DNA of 64,000 nucleotides, from contig NZ_FNIT01000002.1 in NCBI RefSeq assembly GCF_900104035.1, forward strand, positions 372,001 through 436,000, given 5' to 3'. The position numbers were made by a program, and so were the translations under genes. Under the pieces are notes generated by a model. That model saw only the letters and a program-made list of their open reading frames with translations, was not told the DNA's origin and did no database searches. The stretch is from Aureimonas jatrophae. GTDB taxonomy: Bacteria; Pseudomonadota; Alphaproteobacteria; Rhizobiales; Rhizobiaceae. Below, in pieces: positions 18,983 through 27,244 of the stretch. Every line of letters begins with the position of its first letter. Position 1 is the first letter of the stretch.

Positions 18983-19986
18983 GCGCGGGCTCCTTCCGCC
19001 ATCGCTTGCGCCCGAAGCGCCAGCTCCATGGCCTTGAAGCAGCGCGCCTGCGGCATGGCGGTCTCGGTGCGGTCGCGGATGTCGGCGATGAGCTGGCGCC
19101 CGTAGGGCAGGGGCTCGGCCGAACAGTCGACATGCCGGACGCCCTTGGCATCCGTCAGGAAGAGGTGGTCCCCGCCGGGGCGCCCCGCGACGTCGACATA
19201 CTTGCGCAGCTCGATCATGCCTTCGGTGCCGGTGATGAAGAGGCGCCCGTCGCCCCAGACCGGCAGGCCCTCGGGGGTGAACCAGTCGACGCGGATGAAG
19301 CCGTTGACGTCGCGCGTCGCCAGGTGCGCGTCGCCCGTGTCCTGCACGCCTGGATGCTCGCGGTGTCCCCGGTTGGCGACGCGCGCCGACAGGATCTCGG
19401 CCTCCTCTGCATCGGCGAAGAACAGGAACTGCTCGAACTGGTGCGAGGCGATGTCGACGAGGATGCCCCCGTAGCGCTCGCGCTGGAAGAACCAGCCGGG
19501 GCGGCCGGCGGGGCGCATGCGGTGCGGCCCGAAGCCGGCGGTGGAGACGACCTGTCCTATCGCGCCCGCGCGCACGAGCTCGCCCGCCTTGACGGTCGCG
19601 CGGTTCTCGAAGTGCTCGGAATACAGGATCGACAGGATGCGGCCGGTCTCGCGCTGCGTCCGGCGCAGCGTTTCCAGCTGGTCCATCGTGGTCATGCCCG
19701 GCTTGTCGAGCATCACGTCCTTGCCGGCCCGCATCGCGCTCTCGGCGATCGCGGCGCGGTCGGCCGGCACGGCGGCACTCACCACGAGGTCGATCGAGGG
19801 GTCGTCCAGGATCCAGCGCGGGTCGTCCACCCTCCGTGCCTGCCCGTAGCGCGCGGCGAACGGGGCGGCGAGGTCGTCCTCGGCAGCGCAAAAGCCCGCG
19901 AACTCGGCGCCCTCGGCCAGGAGGCAGCCGACCTGTCCGTTGATGTGGTCGTGGTTGATGCCGATCACGGCGAAGCGGATGGTCAT
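18979..19986 (-). CDS. Gfo/Idh/MocA family oxidoreductase with DKP variant motif
   Basis: A 335-residue dehydrogenase of the same superfamily as the next gene downstream but clearly diverged. The Rossmann start is FAVIGINHDHINGQVG, with an unusual NHDHINGQ loop instead of the common G-x-G-x-x-G. The usual EKP motif reads LDKPGMTTMDQ near residue 97. The C-terminal domain carries ERYGGILVDIASHQFEQFLFF, with the catalytic-region His replaced by DIASHQFEQ type residues. It probably acts on the imported sugar or a derivative. Start ATG 19986; the overlap with the following gene is ATGA. Confidence 0.86.
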   Translation of the reverse strand: MTIRFAVIGINHDHINGQVGCLLAEGAEFAGFCAAEDDLAAPFAARYGQARRVDDPRWILDDPSIDLVVSAAVPADRAAIAESAMRAGKDVMLDKPGMTTMDQLETLRRTQRETGRILSILYSEHFENRATVKAGELVRAGAIGQVVSTAGFGPHRMRPAGRPGWFFQRERYGGILVDIASHQFEQFLFFADAEEAEILSARVANRGHREHPGVQDTGDAHLATRDVNGFIRVDWFTPEGLPVWGDGRLFITGTEGMIELRKYVDVAGRPGGDHLFLTDAKGVRHVDCSAEPLPYGRQLIADIRDRTETAMPQARCFKAMELALRAQAMAEGARA

Positions 19987-20000
19987 GGCGGTCCCGTGGC

Positions 20001-20888
20001 TCAGCGCTTCATGCCGGTGGTGGCGATGCCCTCGATCAAGAGGCGCTGGAAGAAGAGAAAGAACAGGAAGACGGGGATGAGCGACAGGTTGGACATGGCG
20101 AAGAGCGACGACCAGTCCGAAGCGCCGGTCGAGTCCACGAAGGAGCGCAGGCCCAGCTGCACCGTGTAGGTGTCGATGTCGTTGAGGTAGATCAGCGGCC
20201 CGAAGAAATCGTCCCAAGTCCAGATGAAGGAGAAGATCGCGGCGGTGGCGAGAACGGGCAGCGACAGCGGCAGCATGATGCGCCAGTAGATCCGCCAGGG
20301 CGAGCAGCCGTCCATGATCGCCGCCTCATCCAGCTCGCGCGGGATGCCGCGGAAGAACTGCACCATCAGGAAGATGAAGAACGCATCGGTCGCCAGGTAC
20401 TTCGGCACGATGAGCGGCAGCGCCGTGTTCACCCAGCCCATCTCCAGGAACATGATGTACTGGGGAATCAGGACGACGTGGTAGGGCAGCATCAACGTGC
20501 CCAGCATCAGCGCGAACCAGAAGTCTCGGCCCGCAAAGCGCAGCCGCGCGAACGCAAAGGCGGCGAGCGAGCAGCCCACCACGTTGCCGAGCGTGGCGAA
20601 GACCGAGATCACGAGCGAGTTCCAGAAGAACCGGCCGAAGCTCACCTGCAGCCCGGTCCAGCCGCGCACGTAGGACGAGACGTCCACCGCCGAGGGGATG
20701 AGCGAGGTGGTGCCGAAGAGTTCGTCCGCCGGGCGCACCGAGCCCGACACCATCCACAGGATGGGATAGAGCATCAGGAGCGAGGCGGCGATCAGCGCCG
20801 CGTGGATCAGAACCGACTGGAGCGCCAAGCGGCGGCGGACGGGCTTGGGCGGAGGCAGGGCACGGAGCGGGGCGGCGTCAGTCGTCAT
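20001..20888 (-). CDS. Carbohydrate ABC transporter permease (MalG type)
   Basis: The 295-residue inner-membrane protein has six hydrophobic segments and the coupling-helix motif EAAIMDGCSPWRIYWRIMLP near residue 205 that docks on the ATPase. The conserved C-terminal end LIEGIATTGMKR is typical of MalG-like CUT1 permeases. It overlaps the MalF-type permease gene by 11 bases. Part of the minus-strand sugar uptake operon. Confidence 0.93.
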   Translation of the reverse strand: MTTDAAPLRALPPPKPVRRRLALQSVLIHAALIAASLLMLYPILWMVSGSVRPADELFGTTSLIPSAVDVSSYVRGWTGLQVSFGRFFWNSLVISVFATLGNVVGCSLAAFAFARLRFAGRDFWFALMLGTLMLPYHVVLIPQYIMFLEMGWVNTALPLIVPKYLATDAFFIFLMVQFFRGIPRELDEAAIMDGCSPWRIYWRIMLPLSLPVLATAAIFSFIWTWDDFFGPLIYLNDIDTYTVQLGLRSFVDSTGASDWSSLFAMSNLSLIPVFLFFLFFQRLLIEGIATTGMKR

Positions 20889-21837
20889 AGTGCACCCAGT
20901 AGCGAGCCGACAGGAACGAGAAGGCCGTGAACAGGGCGACGATCAGGACGAGGATCCAGGCCAGCGCCGAGGCGTAGCCCATCCGCAGGAAGCCGAAGGC
21001 CTCCTGGTAGAGGTAGAGCGTGTAGAAGAGCGTCGAGTTGATCGGCCCGCCCGTGCCTTCCGAGATCACGAAGGCCGGCGTGAAGGCCTTGAACGCGTCG
21101 ATCGTCTGGATCACCGCGTTGAAGAAGATCACGGGCGTCAGGAGCGGCAGCGTGATGCGGAAGAACTGTCGCGTCTTGGAGGCGCCGTCGATCTCGGCCG
21201 CCTCGTACATGTCGGCGGGGATCTGGCGAAGCCCGGCGAGGAAGATGATCATGGGCGAGCCGAACTGCCAGACAGCCAGCACGACCAGCGTGTAGAGGGC
21301 GTAGTCGGGGTTCGAGACCCAGCTTGGCCCCTCGATGCCGAAGAGTTTCCAGAGCGCGAGGTTCACGAGCCCGTCGGAGGCGAAGAGCTGGCGCCACAGC
21401 ACGGCGATGGCGACCGAAGAGCCGAGCAGCGAGGGCAGGTAGAAGATCGCGCGGTAGACCGTGAGGCCCTTGAGGCCCCGGTTGAAGGCCATCGCGACGA
21501 GCAGCGCGAAAACGAGCTTCAGCGGCACCGACAGCGCGACGTAGAGGAAGGTCACCTGCATTGCGGCCGCGAACTTCGGGTCGGCGGTCGCGATACGCAC
21601 GTAGTTCGCAGCACCCACCCAGTTGGGCGAGCGGATGAGGTCGTAGTCGGTGAAGGAGAGGTAGAGCGAGGCCAGCGCCGGACCGAGCGTCAGGCCAAAG
21701 AAGCCGACGAGCCAAGGCAGAAGAAAGAGATAGGCCGCCCCGTTGCCCGAGAGCCGGCGGGCCCGCGCGCTGACGGACGCCGGCGCACGGGGCACGGATG
21801 CGCTCGGCAGGCCGGCTTCCCCGGTCTGGACGCTCAC
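20878..21837 (-). CDS. Sugar ABC transporter permease (MalF type)
   Basis: The 319-residue permease has a Ser/Ala-rich N-terminal leader followed by six membrane segments starting at AYLFLLPWLVGFFGLTLGP and the coupling motif EAAEIDGASKTRQFFRITLP near residue 225. It starts with GTG at 21837, three bases after the stop of the binding-protein gene. It pairs with the MalG-type permease immediately downstream. Confidence 0.93.
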   Translation of the reverse strand: MSVQTGEAGLPSASVPRAPASVSARARRLSGNGAAYLFLLPWLVGFFGLTLGPALASLYLSFTDYDLIRSPNWVGAANYVRIATADPKFAAAMQVTFLYVALSVPLKLVFALLVAMAFNRGLKGLTVYRAIFYLPSLLGSSVAIAVLWRQLFASDGLVNLALWKLFGIEGPSWVSNPDYALYTLVVLAVWQFGSPMIIFLAGLRQIPADMYEAAEIDGASKTRQFFRITLPLLTPVIFFNAVIQTIDAFKAFTPAFVISEGTGGPINSTLFYTLYLYQEAFGFLRMGYASALAWILVLIVALFTAFSFLSARYWVHYDD

Positions 21838-21840
21838 CGC

Positions 21841-23127
21841 TCAGCCCCGCTGGAGGATGGCGTTCGCTTCGTTGACGAGAGCCTCGCCGGCCGCCTCCGG
21901 CGCCGTCCGCTCGAAGCCGACCTCCTCGTTGAGCCGCTTGAGCACGAAGGCGAGTTCGCCCGCGCCCGGCGGCGGCGAGGGCGGAAGCGGGCCCGCCTCC
22001 GGCGTGATCAGCGCGATATAGTCCACCATCGCGCGGTCGGTCTCGCTGAGGCTCGGCGTCAGGACGGCGCGCATGGACTCGGAGGCCGGCACGCCGCGCT
22101 CGACGCCGAGCGCCTTCACGCCCTCGGGGTTGGCCACCAGGAAGTTGGCGAAGGCCAGCGCCGGATCCTTGGGCGCGTTGGCCGAAAGGCTGATCAGCAT
22201 CGATGGCTTGAGGTAGTGGCCGGACGGCGCTTCGGCCGACAGGCGCGGATAGGGACCGAGCGTCAGCTTCGCCTTATTGAGCTTCTGGTAGCCCACGAAC
22301 TGGTTGGAGTGCATGAAGGCGGTGGCCGCCTTGCCGGTGGTGAGCGCGTTGGACTCGATGTTGAGCTGGTCGAGCGCCTGGACGTCGGCGGGCACGCAGG
22401 CCTTGGCCTCGCGCAGGTCGGCCCACAACTGGAACCAGGCCGCGGCGTCGGCCGCGTCGTAGCCGAGCTTGGCATCGTTCGTGTAGAGCGCCTTGCCGCG
22501 CTGGCGCAGCCACAGCTCTAAGGCCGGCTCCGTGCCGCCACCGTCGGCCAGCGCGAAGACGCCGGGTCGAGCGCGGTTGGCGGCAAAGCGCTTGGCGCTC
22601 TCGGTGATCTGGTCCCACGTTTGGCCGGGGGCGGGCGGCTCAGCCTTGGCATCCTCCCACATCTTGGCGTTGAAGCAGATCGAGGAGGAGTTGACCCCGA
22701 GGTTCACGCCGTAGAGCTTGCCGTCGACACGGCCCGAGTCGATGTTGGCCTGGCCGAAGTCGTTGATCGCCAGCGCGCCGCCGACCGCCTCATCCAGCGG
22801 CATCAGGGCGCCGCGCCGCGCGTATTCGAAGATGTAGCGGTAGTCCATCTGGATGAGGTCGGGCGCGTTGCGGCCCGCGACCTGCGTGGCGAGGCGCGGC
22901 CAGTAGTCCGACCAGCCGGCGAACTCGCCGACGATCTGCGTGCCCGGCGCGACGCTCTTGTAGGCGCCGATCGCGACCTGCGTGCGGTCGGCGCGCTCCT
23001 GACTGCCCCACCACAGGAAGCGCAGGCGGCTGTCCTGCGCGAGCGCGCGGCCTCCACCCAGCGCAAGGAGCGAGAGCGAAGCCGCACCGCCCTGCAGGAG
23101 GGCACGCCGCGTCACGGACTGGATCAT
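21841..23127 (-). CDS. ABC transporter sugar-binding protein
   Basis: The 428-residue family 1 solute-binding protein has a twin-arginine-like leader (TRRALLQGGAASLSLLALGG) ending at a probable AQ/D cleavage site near residue 31. The body has the MalE/UgpB-type fold, with LRFLWWGSQERADRTQ and the DLIQMDYRYIFEYARRGALM lobe. A GGGAGG-type ribosome site sits just upstream of the ATG. It heads the minus operon (binding protein, two permeases, two dehydrogenases, ATPase). A palindromic site shared with the plus-strand operon lies about 85 bases upstream. Confidence 0.92.
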   Translation of the reverse strand: MIQSVTRRALLQGGAASLSLLALGGGRALAQDSRLRFLWWGSQERADRTQVAIGAYKSVAPGTQIVGEFAGWSDYWPRLATQVAGRNAPDLIQMDYRYIFEYARRGALMPLDEAVGGALAINDFGQANIDSGRVDGKLYGVNLGVNSSSICFNAKMWEDAKAEPPAPGQTWDQITESAKRFAANRARPGVFALADGGGTEPALELWLRQRGKALYTNDAKLGYDAADAAAWFQLWADLREAKACVPADVQALDQLNIESNALTTGKAATAFMHSNQFVGYQKLNKAKLTLGPYPRLSAEAPSGHYLKPSMLISLSANAPKDPALAFANFLVANPEGVKALGVERGVPASESMRAVLTPSLSETDRAMVDYIALITPEAGPLPPSPPPGAGELAFVLKRLNEEVGFERTAPEAAGEALVNEANAILQRG

Positions 23128-23145
23128 CGCATTCCTCCCTTGGCG

Positions 23146-23162
23146 GCCCCGCTTTGCGGGGC
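23146..23162. promoter_or_regulatory. Perfect GC hairpin in binding-protein leader
   Basis: GCCCCGC-TTT-GCGGGGC: a 7-base perfect stem with a 3-base loop in the untranslated leader of the sugar-binding-protein mRNA, about 7 bases before its ribosome site. It could modulate translation or mRNA stability. Just beyond it a direct repeat of GCGCACCGG occurs at 23166 and 23187, 21 bases apart. Confidence 0.4.
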
Positions 23163-23209
23163 ACGGCGCACCGGTTTTCGTTGGTTGCGCACCGGCTTTG
23201 TTGCCGGCT

Positions 23210-23229
23210 TATAACTGATTGGTTACAAG
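23210..23229. promoter_or_regulatory. TetR-family operator candidate, copy 1
   Basis: TATAACTGATTGGTTACAAG contains an inverted repeat TAACt-N4-GGTTA (23212-23216 and 23221-23225). It shares 15 of 19 aligned bases with a second site at 24017-24035. It lies between the divergent sugar-transport operon (start 23127) and the tetR-like gene (start 23273), so one bound dimer could repress both. Confidence 0.65.
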
Positions 23230-23272
23230 GGTGCGCATCGATCCAAGGCGATGTCAAGCAGGAGGGCGCCGG

Positions 23273-23956
23273 TTGGGCGACGTCGATCAAGCCGAAACGA
23301 AATTCGACCACAAGCCGCCCGCCGCCTCGCGCGCGCAGCGCCTCGCGCGCAATCCGGAGAAGACCCGCGCCGCGATCCTGGAGGCGGCACGGCGCGAGAT
23401 CGCCGAGAAGGGGCTGGCGGGCGCGCGCGTCGATGTCGTGGCGCGCCGCGCGGCGACCAACAAGCGGATGATCTACCACTACTTCGGCGACAAGGACGGG
23501 CTCTACCTCGCCGTTCTGGAGGAGACCTACCGGCATATCCGCCAGGCCGAGCGACGGCTGGACCTCGCGCGCCGCGAGCCCGAGGAGGGCCTGCGCGAAC
23601 TGGCGCTCTTCACGTGGCACTACTACCTCGACCACCCGGAATTCCTGAGCATCCTTTCGACGGAAAATCTCAATCACGCCCGCTATCTCCGGCAGGCGCC
23701 AGGCATCGCGGAGATGCACTCGAACTTCATCTCGGAACTGGCGGGCGTCCTGGCGCGCGGGGCCGAGCGCGGCGTCTTCAAGCCGGACCTCGACCCGGTC
23801 ACGGTCTACATGACCATCGCCTCGCTCTCATGGTTCCACCGCTCCAACCGCTACACGCTGTCCGCCATCTTCCGGCGCGACCTGCAGGCCAGGGGCGAGC
23901 TCGACCGGTGGGGCGACCATATCGTGGCGACCGTGCTCGCCTCGGTTCGCGCCTGA
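23273..23956 (+). CDS. TetR/AcrR family transcriptional regulator
   Basis: A regulator of about 227 residues with an N-terminal helix-turn-helix: TRAAILEAARREIAEKGLAG, then RVDVVARRAATNKRMIYHYF, at about residues 28-75, and an all-helical ligand domain behind. The start is placed at TTG 23273 because GGAGG lies 7 bases before it; an in-frame TTG at 23219 would start inside the operator. It stands between a divergent sugar ABC operon and a downstream catabolic operon, and near-identical palindromes precede both, so it probably represses both until the sugar or a derivative binds. Confidence 0.88.
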   Translation: MGDVDQAETKFDHKPPAASRAQRLARNPEKTRAAILEAARREIAEKGLAGARVDVVARRAATNKRMIYHYFGDKDGLYLAVLEETYRHIRQAERRLDLARREPEEGLRELALFTWHYYLDHPEFLSILSTENLNHARYLRQAPGIAEMHSNFISELAGVLARGAERGVFKPDLDPVTVYMTIASLSWFHRSNRYTLSAIFRRDLQARGELDRWGDHIVATVLASVRA

Positions 23957-23987
23957 CAAACATGTCCGATCGACATCGTAAGGCCGG

Positions 23988-24035
23988 TTGACAAGACGCC
24001 CGCCTGCGCCCAACAAATAACCAAACGGTTACAAG
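23988..24035 (+). promoter_or_regulatory. TetR-family operator candidate, copy 2, with -35-like hexamer
   Basis: AATAACCAAACGGTTACAAG (24016-24035) has the perfect inverted repeat TAACC-N4-GGTTA (24018-24022 and 24027-24031) and closely matches the site at 23210-23229. A consensus -35 hexamer TTGACA is at 23988-23993, so a repressor bound here would cover the -10 region of the downstream operon. The exact -10 is not clear. Confidence 0.62.
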
Positions 24036-24079
24036 TTCGACGTCGGATCCCGGCGATCGATCGCCAGGGAGGATCAGCG

Positions 24080-25240
24080 ATGAAGCGCATCGGCGTCATC
24101 ATGCACGGCATCACGGGCCGCATGGGCTACAACCAGCATCTGGTGCGCTCGGTGCTCGCGATCCGCGACCAGGGCGGCGTCCAGCTATCCACCGGCGAGC
24201 GCGTCTCGCTCGATCCCATCCTGGTCGGCCGCAACGGTGCGAAGATCGAGGAGATCGCGCGCCGCCACGGCGTCGAGCGCTGGACCACCGACGTCGACGC
24301 CGCGCTCCGCAACCCCGACGACACGCTGTTCTTCGACGCCGGCACGACGCAGATGCGCGCCGGCCTCATCGCCAAGGCGATCGAGGCGGGCAAGGACGTC
24401 TACTGCGAGAAGCCCATCGCCGACACGATGGAGGAGGCGCTCGCCGTGGCCGAGCTCGCCGAGCGTTCCGGCGTGCGCCACGGCGTGGTGCAGGACAAGC
24501 TCTTCCTGCCGGGCCTGCGCAAGCTCGCCATGCTGCGCGACGCCGGCTTCTTCGGGCAGATCCTGTCGGTGCGCGGCGAGTTCGGCTACTGGGTCTTCGA
24601 GGGCGACCTCCAGCCCGCCCAGCGGCCGTCCTGGAACTACCGCGCCAAGGACGGCGGCGGCATCATCCTCGACATGCTCTGCCACTGGCGCTACGTGCTC
24701 GACAACCTCTTCGGCGAGGTGCGCGCCGTCTCCTGCCTGGGCGCGACGCACATCCCGAGCCGCACCGACGAGCGCGGCCAGCGCTACCAGGCGGACGCCG
24801 ACGACGCGGCCTATGCGACCTTCGAGCTGGAAGGCGGTGTGATCGCCCAGATCAACTCATCCTGGACCGTGCGCGTGCGCCGCGACGACCTCGTGACCTT
24901 CCAGGTCGACGGCACGCACGGCTCGGCGGTGGCGGGGCTCACGAAGTGCTGGACCCAGCATCGCGTCAACACGCCCAAGCCCGTCTGGAATCCCGACCAG
25001 CCGCAGACGATCGACTTCTACCGGACCTGGGACGAGGTGCCCGATACGGTCAGCTACGACAACGGTTTCAAGGCGCAGTGGGAGATGTTCGTGCGCCACT
25101 TGGCGGAAGGGGCGCCCTGGTCCTACGGCTTGATGGAAGGCGTGAAGGGCGTCCAGCTCGCCGAGCTGGGCCTTCGGTCCTGGCGCGAGCGGCGCTGGCT
25201 CGACGTGCCCTCGCTCGCCCGTCGGCAGATGGCGGCCTGA
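24080..25240 (+). CDS. Gfo/Idh/MocA family oxidoreductase
   Basis: A 386-residue dehydrogenase. Its Rossmann region starts IGVIMHGITGRMGYNQHLVR, unusual in carrying a DapB-like GITGRMG rather than the classic glycine pattern. EKP motif: VYCEKPIADTMEEA near residue 113. Substrate-domain motif: KDGGGIILDMLCHWRYVLDN near residue 195. The ATG follows GGGAGG. First gene of a four-gene operon (dehydrogenase, DUF993 protein, isomerase-like protein, dehydrogenase) downstream of a TetR-type operator. It probably starts degradation of the sugar imported by the divergent ABC system. Confidence 0.88.
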   Translation: MKRIGVIMHGITGRMGYNQHLVRSVLAIRDQGGVQLSTGERVSLDPILVGRNGAKIEEIARRHGVERWTTDVDAALRNPDDTLFFDAGTTQMRAGLIAKAIEAGKDVYCEKPIADTMEEALAVAELAERSGVRHGVVQDKLFLPGLRKLAMLRDAGFFGQILSVRGEFGYWVFEGDLQPAQRPSWNYRAKDGGGIILDMLCHWRYVLDNLFGEVRAVSCLGATHIPSRTDERGQRYQADADDAAYATFELEGGVIAQINSSWTVRVRRDDLVTFQVDGTHGSAVAGLTKCWTQHRVNTPKPVWNPDQPQTIDFYRTWDEVPDTVSYDNGFKAQWEMFVRHLAEGAPWSYGLMEGVKGVQLAELGLRSWRERRWLDVPSLARRQMAA

Positions 25241-25251
25241 GGGGCGCTCCC

Positions 25252-26418
25252 GTGACCGAGATCCGCCTTCCCACCGACGCGGGACGCGTCGAGCCCTACC
25301 GTCTCGCCGGCACGCCTGTTCCGCTCGAGCGCCGCAGCGCCGCGGACTTCAACCGCGTCGCCTATGCCGCCGCCCACGTCGTCGCCGATCCGCTCGCGCC
25401 CTCCGACCCCTGGCTCGAGCCGGCGATCGACTGGGAGGCGACGCTGCGATTCCGCCACCGGCTCTGGGACCTCGGCCTCGGCGTCGCCGAGGCGATGGAC
25501 ACGGCCCAGCGTGGCATGGGTCTGTCCTGGCCGGACGCGCAGGAGCTGATCCGCCGCTCGCTCAAGGAGGCGCGCTCGCGCGACGATGCCCTGATCGCCT
25601 GCGGGGCCGGCACCGACCATCTGGCGCCCGATCCCGCGCTGTCGCCGGGCGACATCGCGGCCGCCTACGAGGCGCAGACCGGCTTCGTGGAAGGCGAGGG
25701 CGGGCGCGTCATCCTGATGGCGAGCCGGGCGCTCGCGGCCGCCGCGCGGAGCCCCGACGACTACCTCGAGGTCTATGGCCGCGTTCTCTCCGGCGTGCGA
25801 AGCCCCGTCATCATCCATTGGCTCGGCGAGATGTTCGATCCCGCGCTGGAGGGGTACTGGGGCTCGCGCGACCATGGCCGAGCCATGGACACGTGCCTCG
25901 CGATGATCGAGGCGAACGCGGCGAAGATCGACGGCATCAAGATCTCGCTCCTGTCGAAGGACAAGGAGATCGCCATGCGCCGCCGGCTGCCGGCGGGCGT
26001 GCGCATGTATACGGGCGACGACTTCAACTATGCCGAGCTCATCGCGGGCGACGAGGAGGGCCATTCCGACGCCCTGCTCGGCATCTTCGACGCCATCGCG
26101 CCCGCCGCCTCGCAGGCGCTGGCCAGCCTCAGCCGCGGCTCTCTCAACGAGTTTCACGACACGCTGGAGCCGACGGTCGCCCTGTCGCGCCACATCTTCC
26201 GCGCGCCCACCCGCTTCTACAAGACGGGCGTCGTCTTCCTGGCCTGGCTGAACGGGCTGCAGAGCCACTTCACCATGGTGGGCGGGCAGGAGAGCGCGCG
26301 CTCGACGCTGCACTTTTCGGAGCTCTTCCGCCTCGCCGACCGGGCGGGCGCGCTCGCCGAGCCCGATCTCGCCGCGCGGCGCATGGGCCGCTTTCTCGAG
26401 CTGCGGGGCGTCGCATGA
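25252..26418 (+). CDS. DUF993-like (dihydrodipicolinate synthase superfamily) protein
   Basis: The 388-residue TIM-barrel-like protein resembles DUF993, a distant branch of the DapA/aldolase superfamily with no settled reaction. Visible blocks include MDTAQRGMGLSWPDAQELIR, RSPVIIHWLGEMFDPALEGY, KIDGIKISLLSKDKE (a candidate Schiff-base lysine region near residue 230) and VRMYTGDDFNYAELI. It starts with GTG at 25252 behind GAGGGG, 11 bases after the dehydrogenase stop, and overlaps the isomerase-like gene by 4 bases. In context it could cleave a keto-sugar made by the dehydrogenases. This is inference. Confidence 0.8.
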   Translation: MTEIRLPTDAGRVEPYRLAGTPVPLERRSAADFNRVAYAAAHVVADPLAPSDPWLEPAIDWEATLRFRHRLWDLGLGVAEAMDTAQRGMGLSWPDAQELIRRSLKEARSRDDALIACGAGTDHLAPDPALSPGDIAAAYEAQTGFVEGEGGRVILMASRALAAAARSPDDYLEVYGRVLSGVRSPVIIHWLGEMFDPALEGYWGSRDHGRAMDTCLAMIEANAAKIDGIKISLLSKDKEIAMRRRLPAGVRMYTGDDFNYAELIAGDEEGHSDALLGIFDAIAPAASQALASLSRGSLNEFHDTLEPTVALSRHIFRAPTRFYKTGVVFLAWLNGLQSHFTMVGGQESARSTLHFSELFRLADRAGALAEPDLAARRMGRFLELRGVA

Positions 26419-27230
26419 GCGTCGAGGGGCTGTCCATCAACTTCGCGACCCTGCGCCAGGGCGGCAGCTTCGGCGCGATCGTCGACGCGTGCCTTGCGGA
26501 GGGCGTCACCGCCATCTCGCCCTGGCGCGAATATGTCGGTGACCTGGCGGAGGCCACGCGCATCGTCGCGCTCAACGGGCTGCGCGTCACCGGCCACTGC
26601 CGGGGCGGCTTCTTTCCCGCCGCCGATGCTCAGGGTCGGCTTGCCGCGCTCGAGGCGAACCGGCGCGCCGTGGACGAGGCGGCCGCGCTCGGCGCCGCGT
26701 GCCTCGTGATGGTGGTGGGCGGCCTGCCGCCGGGCTCGCGCGATCTGCCGGGCGCGCGCGCCATGGTCGCGGACGGCATGGCCGAGCTTCTGCCCTATGC
26801 GCGCGCTGCCGGCGTGCCGCTGGCGATCGAGCCGCTCCACCCCACCTACGCGGCGGACCGCGCCTGCATCAACACGCTCAAGCAGTCGCTCGACCTGTGC
26901 GACGAGCTCGGGAGCGGCGTCGGCGTCGCGATCGACGTCTACCATGTCTGGTGGGACCCCGAGCTGGAAGCGCAGATCGAGCGGGCGGGCCGGGGCGGGC
27001 GCATTCTCGCCCACCATGTCTGCGACTGGCTGGTGCCCACCACGGACCCGCTCAACGACCGCGGCATGATGGGCGACGGGGTGATCGACCTCAGGCGCTT
27101 CCGCGCCCTGATCGAGACGGCGGGCTTCCATGGACCGCAGGAGGTCGAGATCTTCTCGACGCGATGGGGCACGCGGCCGATCGGCGAGGTGGTGCGCACC
27201 TGCGTCGAGCGTTACCGGACGGTTTGCTGA
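26415..27230 (+). CDS. Sugar phosphate isomerase/epimerase-like TIM-barrel protein
   Basis: The 271-residue protein belongs to the xylose-isomerase-like AP-endonuclease-2 superfamily. Likely metal ligands are Glu139 (AIEPLHP), Asp174 (AIDVYHVWWDP), His200 or His201 (ILAHHVCDW) and Glu245 (VEIFSTRW), the usual Glu-Asp-His-Glu set. Members isomerise or epimerise sugars, or in some cases cleave 3-keto-glycosides. The ATG overlaps the DUF993 stop (ATGA), indicating tight coupling with that step. Confidence 0.87.
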   Translation: MSVEGLSINFATLRQGGSFGAIVDACLAEGVTAISPWREYVGDLAEATRIVALNGLRVTGHCRGGFFPAADAQGRLAALEANRRAVDEAAALGAACLVMVVGGLPPGSRDLPGARAMVADGMAELLPYARAAGVPLAIEPLHPTYAADRACINTLKQSLDLCDELGSGVGVAIDVYHVWWDPELEAQIERAGRGGRILAHHVCDWLVPTTDPLNDRGMMGDGVIDLRRFRALIETAGFHGPQEVEIFSTRWGTRPIGEVVRTCVERYRTVC

Positions 27231-27244
27231 GAGGGCGCAAGGGC

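Noticed and set aside
19215-19412. Small nested frames inside the Gfo/Idh/MocA genes
   Set aside because: No ribosome site and low-complexity Arg/Ser/Ala composition; these are frame shadows.
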